Counted from the first letter of the stretch, positions 25,810 to 34,128 are shown. The stretch: 36,395 bases of DNA from Candidatus Hydrogenedentota bacterium (GCA_020849535.1 JADLGB010000066.1:1-36395), one strand, 5' to 3'. Translations and numbers: made by a program. Notes: generated by a model not told the origin, from the sequence alone.

Positions 25810-26757
25810 ATGAACACCCGTTCGATAGCGGCCCTCATGGCCCTGCTTCGCCAGCCCGGCGCGGGCAACACCACCGCGCGCCGTGCCGTCGCTATTGCGC
25901 AGAGCCTGAAGGTGCCGCTCGATGAATTCGCGGACCTGGCGCCATCCGAACTCGCCCAGCGCCTGCCCGGCGCCGACCTCGATGGATTGACCCCTTTCCT
26001 CGCGCGCTGCGATCAGGCCGCATTGGACAACGAGCTTCGCCTCCTCGACCGCGTCTACGCGGCGGGTGCGCAGGCCATCGCATGCTGCGAAGAGGACTAC
26101 CCCGAATCCCTCGCGTGCCACCTCGGACTGCGCGCACCTGCCCTATTGTTTGCCGCGGGGAATCTTGGATTACTGGAGACTCCTTCCGTAGCCATCGTGG
26201 GCGCGCGCGAAGTCTCCATGCGGGGTTCCTTGCTGGCCTCGGATTGCGCGAAGGTCTTTGCGGGGCACAGCGTCACCGTCGTGAGCGGCGGCGCGCCCGG
26301 CGTGGACAGCGCCGCCCACTCCAGTGCGCTCGCCAACGGCGGCGCCACCGTCATCGTGCTGCCGCAAGGATTGCTGACCTTCCAAGGTCCGCGCGATTCG
26401 ATGGAGGCACTGGATGAAGGCCGCGCCCTCGCGGTGAGCGAGTTCCTCCCCGACGCGATCTGGCAGACCCACGCCGCCGTCACGCGCAATGCGACCATCA
26501 GCGCCCTCGCGCGCATGGTCTGCGTGATCGAACCCAAAAAGACCGGCGGCAGCGTGCGCACCGCGCGCTGCGCCATCGAACAAGGCAAGCGCGTCCTCGC
26601 CTACTACGCCCCCGGCTTCGCGGACCTCGAACGCACGCTTTCCCAGGCCGGCGCCTCGCGCCTCCTCGACGCCGAAGGACAATTCAGCGAAGACCACATC
26701 CTCGGCCTCTGGCAGTCCGCGCCCAACAGACCCTCCGGCCAGGCGGAACTGTTCTGA
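25810..26757 (+). CDS. dprA: DNA-processing protein DprA/Smf homologue (divergent)
   Basis: The protein of 315 aa has the DprA Rossmann-like core. Seen: AIACCEEDYPESLACHLGLR (the yP..L motif), VAIVGAREVSMRGSLLASDC, VVSGGAPGVDSAAHSSALANGG, TRNATISALARMVCVIEP (xRNxxIS), and GGSVRTARCAIEQGKRVLAYY (the GsxxTA motif). The usual stretch after GGxTIaVL is atypical (PQGLLTFQGPRDS, without the D..YP pattern). DprA loads RecA on incoming ssDNA during natural transformation and is also present in bacteria without known competence. ATG 25810 is chosen; in-frame starts further up to 25711 have no homology. It is divergent from the GH1 gene with a 99-nt gap. Confidence 0.8.
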   Translation: MNTRSIAALMALLRQPGAGNTTARRAVAIAQSLKVPLDEFADLAPSELAQRLPGADLDGLTPFLARCDQAALDNELRLLDRVYAAGAQAIACCEEDYPESLACHLGLRAPALLFAAGNLGLLETPSVAIVGAREVSMRGSLLASDCAKVFAGHSVTVVSGGAPGVDSAAHSSALANGGATVIVLPQGLLTFQGPRDSMEALDEGRALAVSEFLPDAIWQTHAAVTRNATISALARMVCVIEPKKTGGSVRTARCAIEQGKRVLAYYAPGFADLERTLSQAGASRLLDAEGQFSEDHILGLWQSAPNRPSGQAELF

Positions 26758-27096
26758 CGCACGAAGCAACTCTACGGCGGAGGCGCGTTCGTGGCTGCGC
26801 ACCTGCGGGGACCCTGGCAGAGGAGTTGAAGTTCTTCAGTACCGCCTCGCTCTCCGAACGCGGCGGCACAGCGCTACCTTCAACTGAAGAGCTTGCCGGT
26901 TACCCCCGCCGATGGGTGGCCCGCGAAAGCAGGTTGCCTAAGGTAAGCCAACGCCCTTGGAGCGGGGTACAGTCTTGTGCCGCCGCGCTCGGCGAGCGAG
27001 GCGCTACCAAGAGGGCCTTCCGCTCAATCCCCTCTTGTTCTTGAATCGGTGCAATCGTTGAAATCGGTGGACAGCACCATTCCGTAGCCGGCCTCT
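26758..27096. other. Gene-free interval with an inverted-repeat pair
   Basis: No gene is seen in these 339 bases, between convergently oriented dprA and the 215-aa protein gene. An inverted repeat spans 26843-27003. Near 27042 a word GAATCGGTGCAATCG is present that recurs near 34373. Confidence 0.55.
26843..27003. repeat. Inverted-repeat pair, miniature-element-like
   Basis: The arms 26843-26869 and 26977-27003 are reverse complements in 25 of 27 positions (start CGCCTCGCTC). The loop of 107 bases contains no gene. This is a third candidate small element in the window, with unrelated terminal sequence. Confidence 0.55.
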
Positions 27097-27744
27097 CTAT
27101 GCGGCCGTTTCACCGTCCGTGGTGGAAGATCCCTCGAACGACGTCAACACTCCGCTGGGCCCTATCGTGAGGCGGAAGTTCTGCGGACTGTTCGCGCCCG
27201 ACAGCGAGGCCCCCACATCCATCACCGCCCCTTGCGGATCGCGCAGGTAACCCACCGCGAAGGGGAACTGCACCGCATACGTGCGGACCAGGCTGGCGTT
27301 CACCGCCAGGCGGCTGAAGGCATTGCTCAACATGGGATGCGCCTTGAACAACGCGTCAATCTGCTCCTTGTCCGGGTGGTCGTTCATGACCGTGACGTTG
27401 CCCTCGGAGTCCGTGCCGAGCACCAATTCGGGAAGATTATCTATGGGAAGTTGCTCAAAAAGGCTGGTAAGTTCTTCCCGGAACTTGGCAATTTCTTCCT
27501 CCAGCCGCGCGGCGAGATTGGTGGGCAGGTTCGTGAATCGGTCCCCGGCGACGGCTGTGGTCTCTTTGGTAGCGCTGTCCGAGGAACTGGCCGCCTGAGC
27601 CGCCTTCAGCAGAGACGCAAAATCGTTGGAACCTATTGTCACAGCTTTATTTGCCGGGTTCGACTTGCCGATGCCCTTCAATTCATGAAGCAGCCCGCGA
27701 GCGGCGTGCAGCAGTTGAACCCCTTCCAGAATTGGGAACGCCAT
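27097..27744 (-). CDS. Unrecognised 215-aa protein
   Basis: I do not recognise the family. The start ATG 27744 has a strong AGGAGA 7 nt upstream, so the gene looks real. The N-terminus FPILEGVQLLHAARGLLHE may be a short amphipathic helix. A Ser/Ala/Thr-rich stretch (about 50-65) precedes a predicted helix, RLEEEIAKFREELTSLFEQL. Then LPELVLGTDSEGNVTVMNDH and KEQIDALFKAHPMLSNAFSR suggest a compact alpha/beta domain. No transmembrane segment, signal peptide or catalytic signature is visible. It is 66 nt downstream of the SMUG1 gene on the same strand and may be co-transcribed with it, but a functional tie to DNA repair is not supported by sequence. Confidence 0.75.
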   Translation of the reverse strand: MAFPILEGVQLLHAARGLLHELKGIGKSNPANKAVTIGSNDFASLLKAAQAASSSDSATKETTAVAGDRFTNLPTNLAARLEEEIAKFREELTSLFEQLPIDNLPELVLGTDSEGNVTVMNDHPDKEQIDALFKAHPMLSNAFSRLAVNASLVRTYAVQFPFAVGYLRDPQGAVMDVGASLSGANSPQNFRLTIGPSGVLTSFEGSSTTDGETAA

Positions 27745-27810
27745 GACGTCTTCTCCTCGTGTGCCATCCCTGCGGTCACCCGAGAAAAACGCAAGCCCCG
27801 TGCCACTTCG

Positions 27811-28521
27811 TCAGAGCGTAATCCCTTGGCCGCGCATCGCTGAGGCCGCCGCCTCCGCCCAGCCCCGGTTCGCCGCGGGACTCGCCGGGCTCGGGTGCGG
27901 TATCCGGCCGATGACCACCGCGGAACCGTCCAAAGCCTCGCGGATACGCGCTTCCGCGAACGCCCCCACACCAAGAACATAGCGGGGCTTCTGGGCGTCC
28001 ACCAGCCGGCGCAGGGCCTCATCGCAAGCCGCATTCACAGCGTCTCGCTCCGCGCGCGGCAATTTGTCCGGGGTGAAGTTGCGGCCGCTGGCCTCCATGA
28101 AGCAGAGCGGGCAATAGTTGTGGACGAAGAAGCGCGCGAAGAAGTGCTCCGGCGCACCAAAGGAGTCCCGCGCCCATCCCCACAAACGCGAACCGCTGAC
28201 CTCGCTCCTGCAGCAACCAAAACCTTCGATCGGGCGCTTGGGATGTTCCCATTCGGGACGTGCCACGGGCTCCTCGATACCCATCCAGTCCCGGACCATC
28301 GCCACATCGCCAAACGGCACCCCGGTTTGCGCCATGCCGAAGGGACCCGGATTCATGCCCACGAGAATGACTTCCTTCTGCCCCTGTCCGAAGCGCTCGA
28401 GATAGCGCGCGTGCGGTGCCCAAGCGTATTCCAGCGGCAGGTACACGTAGGATACCGGCGCTCCGAACTGGAGCGGTTTCAGCGCCGCAATCAGGGATTT
28501 TGAGATGTCTTCCAGCAACAT
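27811..28521 (-). CDS. SMUG1-type uracil-DNA glycosylase
   Basis: The protein of 236 aa starts [20 protein letters not shown]. The active site motif [20 protein letters not shown] (catalytic Asn57) is nearly identical to that of animal SMUG1. The DNA-intercalation/His motif reads [13 protein letters not shown] with His209. SMUG1 removes uracil, 5-hydroxymethyluracil and oxidised uracils from DNA. It is mostly eukaryotic but is known in some bacteria, including Planctomycetes relatives. The frame continues to 28806 only because the decamer array on that side is open on this strand; ATG 28521 is the start supported by homology. Family 4 UDG in this window gives the organism two uracil excision routes. 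Confidence 0.92.
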   Translation of the reverse strand: MLLEDISKSLIAALKPLQFGAPVSYVYLPLEYAWAPHARYLERFGQGQKEVILVGMNPGPFGMAQTGVPFGDVAMVRDWMGIEEPVARPEWEHPKRPIEGFGCCRSEVSGSRLWGWARDSFGAPEHFFARFFVHNYCPLCFMEASGRNFTPDKLPRAERDAVNAACDEALRRLVDAQKPRYVLGVGAFAEARIREALDGSAVVIGRIPHPSPASPAANRGWAEAAASAMRGQGITL

Positions 28522-28570
28522 CCGCCGAGTGTAGCAGGCCCGCCCTGGAAGTTCACCACGCCAAATCCCT

Positions 28571-28790
28571 GTCCTTTCCTGCCCGTGCCTGTCCTTGCTT
28601 GTCCGTGTCTGTCCGTGCCTGTCCGTGCCTGTCCTTGCCTGTCCTTGCCTGTCCGTGCCTGTCCTTGCCTGTCCGTGCCTGTCCGTGCCTGTCCTTGCCT
28701 GTCCTTGCATGTCCTTGCTTGTCCTTGCTTGTCCGTGTTCGTCCGTGTTCGTCCGTGTTCGTCCGTGTTCGTCCGTGTTCGTCCGTGCCT
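28571..28790. repeat. Tandem decamer array, 22 units
   Basis: Twenty-two 10-bp units follow each other without a gap. Most read GTCCGTGCCT or GTCCTTGCCT, and from 28731 five in a row read GTCCGTGTTC. Interspersed variants include GTCCTTGCTT. A shorter array of the same TTCGTCCGTG word (6 units) lies at 34291-34350. The unit equals about one DNA helix turn and is not a multiple of three, so no stable coding function is expected. Confidence 0.9.
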
Positions 28791-28796
28791 GCGATC

Positions 28797-28825
28797 TTGA
28801 CAGCAAGTCTGGCCTGTGGTACCAT
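28797..28825 (+). promoter_or_regulatory. Sigma-70 promoter of groEL
   Basis: TTGACA (28797-28802, perfect -35) and TACCAT (28820-28825, four of six matches to TATAAT) are separated by exactly 17 bp. The start of transcription would lie near 28832, just before the CIRCE operator. The -35 begins 6 bases after the decamer array ends. Confidence 0.8.
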
Positions 28826-28834
28826 ACCGCCCTG

Positions 28835-28861
28835 TTAGCACTCGTTTGAATGGAGTGCTAA
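28835..28861 (+). promoter_or_regulatory. CIRCE operator (HrcA binding site)
   Basis: TTAGCACTC (28835-28843), nine bases, then GAGTGCTAA (28853-28861) is a perfect match to the CIRCE consensus. HrcA binds it to repress groE and dnaK operons under non-stress conditions. No hrcA gene is in this window. Confidence 0.97.
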
Positions 28862-28926
28862 CATGGCGCGCCGGGCGCGCAAGCAAGTACCCATATAACA
28901 CAAGCAAGTTGAAGGAGATAGATGCC

Positions 28927-30546
28927 ATGCCTAAACAAATGGCCTTCGACCAGGAAGCCCGTACGGCTCTCCTGCGCGGTGCCGATGTCCTTGCAAACGC
29001 CGTCAAGGCCACCCTCGGCCCCCGCGGCCGGAATGTCGTGATCGAGAAGTCCTTTGGCGCGCCCAACATCACCAAGGATGGCGTGACGGTCGCCAAAGAG
29101 GTCGAGCTGAGAGACGCCTATGAGAACATGGGCGCGCGCATGGTCCGCGAGGCCGCCAGCAAGACCCAGGACACGGCAGGCGATGGCACGACGACGGCGA
29201 CGGTGTTGGCCCAGGCCCTGGTCCATGAAGGCATGCGCCACGTGACCGCCGGCGCGAACCCCATGTATCTAAAGCGCGGCATGGACAAGGCCCTCGCCGC
29301 GGCCCTCGACGCCATCAAGTCCGCCAGCAAGAAGGTGCGCAACAGCGAGGACATCACCCACGTTGCCACCATCTCCGCCAATGGCGATGCGGAAATCGGC
29401 AAGATGATTGCCGATGCGATCGAGGCCGTAGGCCAGGATGGCGTTGTCACCATCGAAGAGGGCAAGGGCCTCCACAGCGAGCTGGAAGTGGTCGACGGCA
29501 TGCAGTTTGACCGCGGCTTCCTCTCCCCCTATTTCGTGACGAATCCGGAAATGATGACCGCCACGTTCGAGGACTGCTACATCCTTTGCTACGAGAAGAA
29601 GATCAGCGCCCTGCAGGACATCATCCCCTTGCTGCAATCCATTGCCCAGAGCGGCAAGCCGCTGCTGATCATCGCCGAAGACGTCGAGGGCGAAGCCCTC
29701 GCCACCCTCGTGGTGAACCGTCTGCGCGGTACCCTGAACGTGGCCGCCGTGAAGGCCCCCGCCTTCGGCGACCGCCGCAAGGAAATCCTGCGCGACATCG
29801 CCACACTTACCGGCGGCATGTACATCTCGGAAGACCTCGGCACCAAGCTTGAGAACATCACGCTCAAGGATGTCGGCCGCGCGAAGCGTGTCGAAGTGAC
29901 CAAGGATCACACGACCATCGTCGAGGGCGGCGGCAGCAAGAAGGACATCATGGGCCGTTGCGAAACGATCCGCAAGGCCATCGAGACCACCACGTCGGAC
30001 TACGACCGCGAGAAGCTCCAGGAGCGCCTCGCAAAACTCGCGGGCGGCGTGGCTGTCATCAAGGTGGGCGCGGCCACCGAGATCGAGTTGAAGGAAAAGA
30101 AGGCCCGCACCGACGACGCCCTGAACGCCACCCGCGCGGCCATCGAAGAAGGCTTCGTGTCCGGCGGCGGCGTGGCCCTCCTGGCCACCCGCGGCAAAGT
30201 GGATGCCCTCAAGCTGGAAGGCGATGAAGCCACCGGCGCGGCCATCGTCAGCCACGCGCTGGCGTCTCCGCTCGCGCAGATCGCGCGCAACGCGGGTTTC
30301 GACGGCTCGGTTGTCGTACAGGAAGTCTTGAAGGCCAAGGGCGGCATCGGACTCAACGCCGCCACCGGCGAAATGGAAGACCTGGTCAAGGCGGGCATCA
30401 TCGACCCGGCCAAGGTGATCGCAGCGGCCATCCGCAATGCCGTCAGCGTCGCCGGCGTCTTCATCACCACCGAATGCCTCATCTCCGACATCCCCAAGCC
30501 CGAGAAGCCGGCTCCCGCGGCTCCCCGCGGCCCCGGGATGATGTAA
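28927..30546 (+). CDS. groEL: Chaperonin GroEL
   Basis: The protein of 539 aa starts [20 protein letters not shown]. The family signatures are [73 protein letters not shown] and [16 protein letters not shown]. It folds client proteins in a double-ring cage, closed by GroES. GGAG (28914-28917) sits 9 nt before the ATG, and CIRCE lies further upstream. The C-terminus ends [10 protein letters not shown] rather than the GGM repeats of many GroELs. The groES gene is absent from both sides. The genome may therefore encode groES elsewhere, or more than one groEL. Confidence 0.97.
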   Translation: MPKQMAFDQEARTALLRGADVLANAVKATLGPRGRNVVIEKSFGAPNITKDGVTVAKEVELRDAYENMGARMVREAASKTQDTAGDGTTTATVLAQALVHEGMRHVTAGANPMYLKRGMDKALAAALDAIKSASKKVRNSEDITHVATISANGDAEIGKMIADAIEAVGQDGVVTIEEGKGLHSELEVVDGMQFDRGFLSPYFVTNPEMMTATFEDCYILCYEKKISALQDIIPLLQSIAQSGKPLLIIAEDVEGEALATLVVNRLRGTLNVAAVKAPAFGDRRKEILRDIATLTGGMYISEDLGTKLENITLKDVGRAKRVEVTKDHTTIVEGGGSKKDIMGRCETIRKAIETTTSDYDREKLQERLAKLAGGVAVIKVGAATEIELKEKKARTDDALNATRAAIEEGFVSGGGVALLATRGKVDALKLEGDEATGAAIVSHALASPLAQIARNAGFDGSVVVQEVLKAKGGIGLNAATGEMEDLVKAGIIDPAKVIAAAIRNAVSVAGVFITTECLISDIPKPEKPAPAAPRGPGMM

Positions 30547-30572
30547 ACCGGGACACATCACTGGATTTCCCC

Positions 30573-30601
30573 GCGGGGTGCGTGTGCCACACGCACCCCG
30601 C
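30573..30601 (+). terminator. GC-rich hairpin after groEL
   Basis: Fourteen-base arms GCGGGGTGCGTGTG and CACACGCACCCCGC are perfect complements with a one-base centre, so the real loop is a few bases. The stop codon lies about 27 bases upstream. The following GCCGTTCTTTCC is weakly T-rich. Termination is plausible. Confidence 0.6.
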
Positions 30602-30949
30602 GCCGTTCTTTCCAAAGCGTTGCGCCAATGCAACTTCACGATACGAGACGAACTGAACGGCCGTTTCAAGGGTAAACGGCTCTCTGGTGCGCTCACCCAC
30701 GACCCCCACCTAACGCAAACTGCACGCAAATACGCACCCGGAGAGGTCACGCACATTTTTGTGGCTTGTTGACAATTTTCCGTCGTGGAATCCTGTCAGG
30801 ACTACCTGACCCATCCCTACGGACACGGATTCTTCGGCTCTGAGTCATTCCTCCGGCCTCGTGACATACCAAGACTTACGGGATATACACGCTGATTATA
30901 GGAACAATTCCATCACTCAAATCCCGCAAAACCCGTTAAATGCCAATTT

Positions 30950-30964
30950 TGGCCCGCCGTTTGC
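30950..30964 (+). promoter_or_regulatory. Sigma-54 (RpoN) promoter, -24/-12
   Basis: TGGCCCGCCGTTTGC agrees with the TGGCACG-N4-TTGC consensus in all fixed positions except one (C for A). The GG and GC doublets have the required spacing. Start of transcription would be near 30975, about 80 nt before the ATG at 31057. Sigma-54 promoters need an NtrC-type activator such as the one at 18114-19496. Confidence 0.75.
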
Positions 30965-30982
30965 ATTGGTATGAGCCAATGC
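30963..30982 (+). promoter_or_regulatory. Perfect 7-bp dyad overlapping the -12 and start region
   Basis: GCATTGG and CCAATGC flank six bases. It begins at the GC doublet of the sigma-54 -12 element and covers the expected start. It could be an operator, or a hairpin at the 5' end of the message. Confidence 0.45.
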
Positions 30983-31056
30983 CGGCCGATCCCGGTCCGG
31001 TCTCAGGGCAGTAGTGGGTCACTCAACGATCTTAGGACGGTGCGTCGTTACGAGCC

Positions 31057-34000
31057 ATGCGTCGTTCAACCTTCACCTTCACGTTGCTTGGGTTGCTCAC
31101 GGCACAAGTGCTTGTGCCCGCAGCCGCCCCGGCGCCTGTGACCACGATCCTGGTTGAAGACACGATTCAGCTCGAAAACGCCAAGCGCCTGGGAGTCAAT
31201 CTGGGCGGTCCCGAAACCTGGGGCGCCGCACAATACATGAAGAACATCGTTCCGAACCCCGGTTTCGAGGCGGGCGAATACGGGATGATGTGGCACGTGG
31301 CCCCCGGCGCCACCGGGTCGCGCTTGGTGCAGGATTTCTGGTCGGTCTCCTGGAACAACGACACCTACGGAATCGGCCAGCCAACGTCTTTCTGGGATGG
31401 GGCGCAGTTCGAGGTCGTTTTCGGGCCCTCGAAGGGGCACCGGGGCCAGATCGTCAACTTCGCCCATGAAAACGACCACTACGTCTGGTACGTGAATCCC
31501 CAGGTTCCCAGCATCAATGTGTGGGATGTCGTCATCGCCCACAAGACCTTCCAGAATAGCTTTGGCACGCCCGCCCCCGCCACGCAGGCGGACAGCACGG
31601 CTACCCGGCCCGGCAGCCCCGGCGTCCAGTCCTACCACGCGGTCTATCCAGGGACGTCGTGGCAGCCGATCTACGCCTCCTACTTCGATTCGTACTGGCG
31701 AGACGGCGACCAGACGGCGGGCAAGCTATTGAAGGTGGAGGGGAAGTGGCGGCTCGAGTTCTGGGCTAAGGGCAAGCACAGCAACGATCAGCTCCGGGCA
31801 CGGTTTTACCGCGAAGGCGAAGCCGACTTCCTGACGACCACCATCAACCTGACGACCGCGTGGGAGAAGTACGCAGTCGAAGCCACGATTCCAGGCACGG
31901 CCGACAAGCTCGGCCCCTACGGTCCCACCGACTATCACGCGCTGTTGGCGCTGAACTTCTGCATCCTCAACGAAGGCGGGGAAGTCTGGCTGGACGACGT
32001 CAGTCTGGGGCAAACAGGCCAGACCAACCCCACCGCGTTCACCGATACGTTTGTCGCGCGGCTCAAAGAGCTTCGTCCAGGCGTGCTGCGCGACTGGCGC
32101 ACGCAGTGCGGCGCGTCATTGGACAACGAATTGGCGGTACCGTTCGCGCGCATGCTCACGGGATTCCGCCCGCATCAGCGTGCCTCGGATATGTACGGCT
32201 ATTCGCTTCACGAATTCCTGCAACTGTGCAAGGAAGTGAACGCCGAGCCGTGGTACGTGATATCGCCGGTCTTCTCTCAGGAAGACTTCGCCAACTTGAC
32301 GGCCTACCTCTCCGCGCCGGTCAGTTCCGGCCACCCCTACGCGCAGAAACGCGCCAGTCTCGGACAGGCCGAACCGTGGACCACCGTGTTTCCGTCCATC
32401 CATCTCGAGTTTGGGAACGAAATGTGGGGCAGCGCCTCGGGCGGAGACCCCTTCTTCGGCGCGTCGGCGCTGGGCGGCGAACGGCTCGGCACCATCGCCG
32501 GGGACCGCTTCGGCATCATGAAAGCCAGTCCCTTTTTCGACACCGGCAAGCTCGACCTGATTATCGGCGGCCAGTCGGCGTGGCCGGGCCGACAGACCGA
32601 GATTGAGGCCTCCAGCTCCAACCACACCTCGGTGGCCGTTGCCCCGTATTACGGCATTCTCAATGATTACCAGACCAACGAGGACATGTATTACCCCATG
32701 TTCGCGAAGGCCATCGCGGCCAGTACCGGCGTCGTGCGCGAGACCAAGGACATCCTGACGGCCAGCGGCAAAGGCACCAAACTGGCCATCTACGAGATCA
32801 ACACCCACACGACCGGTGGTCCCGCGCCGCATGCGGTGCGCGACAACTTCGTGGCGGGCCTGGGCGCGGGCCTTGCCCTGCCGCTGGCGATGCTTTCGTA
32901 CCAGCGCGACCTCGGCATCAACACGCAGTGTGCCTTCACGGCCCTGGGCTATTCATTCAAGTACGGGTATGGCGCGGCCGACTACGTCCGCCTCTGGGGC
33001 ATGCTCCGCGATGTCGCCTCAACGGGACGCAAACGGCCCACGTGGCTGGGCATCGAATCCGTCAACCGCGCGATCGTGGGCAGCCTCATCACGACGTCCC
33101 ACGAGGGAGAAGACCCCGAATACACCCAACAGCCCGCCAACGGCCTCGAATCGGCGACCACCTTTCCGCTGCTGCACTCGTTCGCGTACCGCGGCAACCA
33201 GCAGTATGGCCTGGTGCTGTTCAACCTCGATCTGAACAGCGGCCACGATGTCACGTTGTCATTGCCCTCCGCGCCGGACGGCGGCGCTTCAGTACTGACG
33301 ATGAACGCGGCCGGCATCAACGCGACAAACGAAGATGCGATCAACGTGACGCTCACGGAGAACTTCCTCGCGGACTTCTCCTCCCAATATGCCATGACAT
33401 TGCCCGCGCATTCGCTGACGGTCCTGACCTGGACAGGCACCTCCGGCCTCAGCTCCATCCCGGACCCGCTTGAATTCCCCGAGACCCCAGTAAACGGCAC
33501 GCAAGAGAAGAGCCTGACCGTCAAGAACAGCCCGGCTACGGACGGCACACGAACCGTCCTGGGAATCATGCCGGTTTCAGGCGATGTGCAGGATTTCCAG
33601 ATCGCATTCCCTGGCGAGAAGAAGGCCCTGGCGCCGGGTCAGCAGCTTCCGGTGCCCGTCGAGTTCTCCCCCCGCAGCGCGGGAAACAAGAGGGCCACCT
33701 TCCGCGTCCTCTCCGACGACCCGGACATGCCCAGTCACGATGTCCTGTTGACGGGCAAGGGACTCGGCGACGCCGATAACGACGGCACGCCGGACTCGAC
33801 CGACGCGTTCCCGAACAACCCCGATGAGACCCAAGACATCGATAACGATGACCTTGGCGACAACTTCGAGCAGGGACTCATCCACGAAGCCCAGGTGGAT
33901 GGCGACCCGCTCAACGACTGGATCGTGTCGATCACGGACGTGAATGGAAACGACGATTTCGATGGCGACGGCACCTCGAACCTGACCGAATTCCTTTACG

Positions 34001-34128
34001 GCACCGACGCGACCGACCCCAACTCAAGCGTGCCTCTTGGCGGGGTGTTCTGGCTGGCCCTGCTCACTGGAACCATGACCCTTGTCATGCGCAGGACCTA
34101 CCGGCTCGCCTTCGCGCCCCAGCGGTAG
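31057..34128 (+). CDS. Secreted GH51-like glycosidase with Ca-binding repeats and a C-terminal sorting-type tail
   Basis: The protein of 1023 aa starts MRRSTFTFTLLGLLTAQVLV, a signal peptide. A CBM-like beta-sandwich follows (about 60-320, NPGFEAG and WLDDVSLG). The catalytic (beta/alpha)8-type region (about 325-760) contains HLEFGNEMWG with likely acid/base Glu455 and KLAIYEINTHTT with likely nucleophile Glu580, as in alpha-L-arabinofuranosidases and related clan GH-A enzymes. An Ig-like ASH-type domain (about 815-920) and DxDxDG-type calcium-binding repeats (DADNDGTPDSTD, DFDGDGTSN) precede VPLGG, a hydrophobic span and MRRTYR at 992-1023. The protein is likely secreted and anchored by an exosortase-type system. 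Family assignment to GH51 is moderately confident. Confidence 0.82.
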   Translation: MRRSTFTFTLLGLLTAQVLVPAAAPAPVTTILVEDTIQLENAKRLGVNLGGPETWGAAQYMKNIVPNPGFEAGEYGMMWHVAPGATGSRLVQDFWSVSWNNDTYGIGQPTSFWDGAQFEVVFGPSKGHRGQIVNFAHENDHYVWYVNPQVPSINVWDVVIAHKTFQNSFGTPAPATQADSTATRPGSPGVQSYHAVYPGTSWQPIYASYFDSYWRDGDQTAGKLLKVEGKWRLEFWAKGKHSNDQLRARFYREGEADFLTTTINLTTAWEKYAVEATIPGTADKLGPYGPTDYHALLALNFCILNEGGEVWLDDVSLGQTGQTNPTAFTDTFVARLKELRPGVLRDWRTQCGASLDNELAVPFARMLTGFRPHQRASDMYGYSLHEFLQLCKEVNAEPWYVISPVFSQEDFANLTAYLSAPVSSGHPYAQKRASLGQAEPWTTVFPSIHLEFGNEMWGSASGGDPFFGASALGGERLGTIAGDRFGIMKASPFFDTGKLDLIIGGQSAWPGRQTEIEASSSNHTSVAVAPYYGILNDYQTNEDMYYPMFAKAIAASTGVVRETKDILTASGKGTKLAIYEINTHTTGGPAPHAVRDNFVAGLGAGLALPLAMLSYQRDLGINTQCAFTALGYSFKYGYGAADYVRLWGMLRDVASTGRKRPTWLGIESVNRAIVGSLITTSHEGEDPEYTQQPANGLESATTFPLLHSFAYRGNQQYGLVLFNLDLNSGHDVTLSLPSAPDGGASVLTMNAAGINATNEDAINVTLTENFLADFSSQYAMTLPAHSLTVLTWTGTSGLSSIPDPLEFPETPVNGTQEKSLTVKNSPATDGTRTVLGIMPVSGDVQDFQIAFPGEKKALAPGQQLPVPVEFSPRSAGNKRATFRVLSDDPDMPSHDVLLTGKGLGDADNDGTPDSTDAFPNNPDETQDIDNDDLGDNFEQGLIHEAQVDGDPLNDWIVSITDVNGNDDFDGDGTSNLTEFLYGTDATDPNSSVPLGGVFWLALLTGTMTLVMRRTYRLAFAPQR

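Larger units (their letters stand above)
28522..28926. other. Divergent region between SMUG1 and groEL
   Basis: It holds the decamer array, the groEL promoter and CIRCE. Overlapping ORFs on both strands (Cys-Leu-Ser rich on plus, Thr-Asp-Gly-Gln-Arg rich on minus) come only from the 10-bp repeat and are not considered genes. Confidence 0.75.
30602..31056. other. Intergenic leader of the surface glycosidase gene
   Basis: No ORF is convincing here. The base composition is clearly more AT-rich than that of the flanking genes between about 30760 and 30950. The sigma-54 promoter and a dyad lie at 30950-30982. Confidence 0.6.

Noticed and set aside
25711..26121. Minus-strand extension of the GH1-like frame over dprA
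   Set aside because: It has no GH1 homology and would be antisense to dprA; GTG 25710 directly precedes the GH1 fold.
28571..28790. Decamer array as a CRISPR
   Set aside because: There are no unique spacers and the unit is only 10 bp; it is a simple tandem repeat.
28553..28849. Overlapping ORFs rich in Cys-Leu-Ser-Val (plus) and Thr-Asp-Gly-Gln-Arg (minus)
   Set aside because: They arise only from reading the 10-bp repeat in open frames on both strands and lack start signals or homology.
29269..30756. 495-aa minus-strand ORF opposite groEL
   Set aside because: Antisense frame of a highly conserved gene; no homology.
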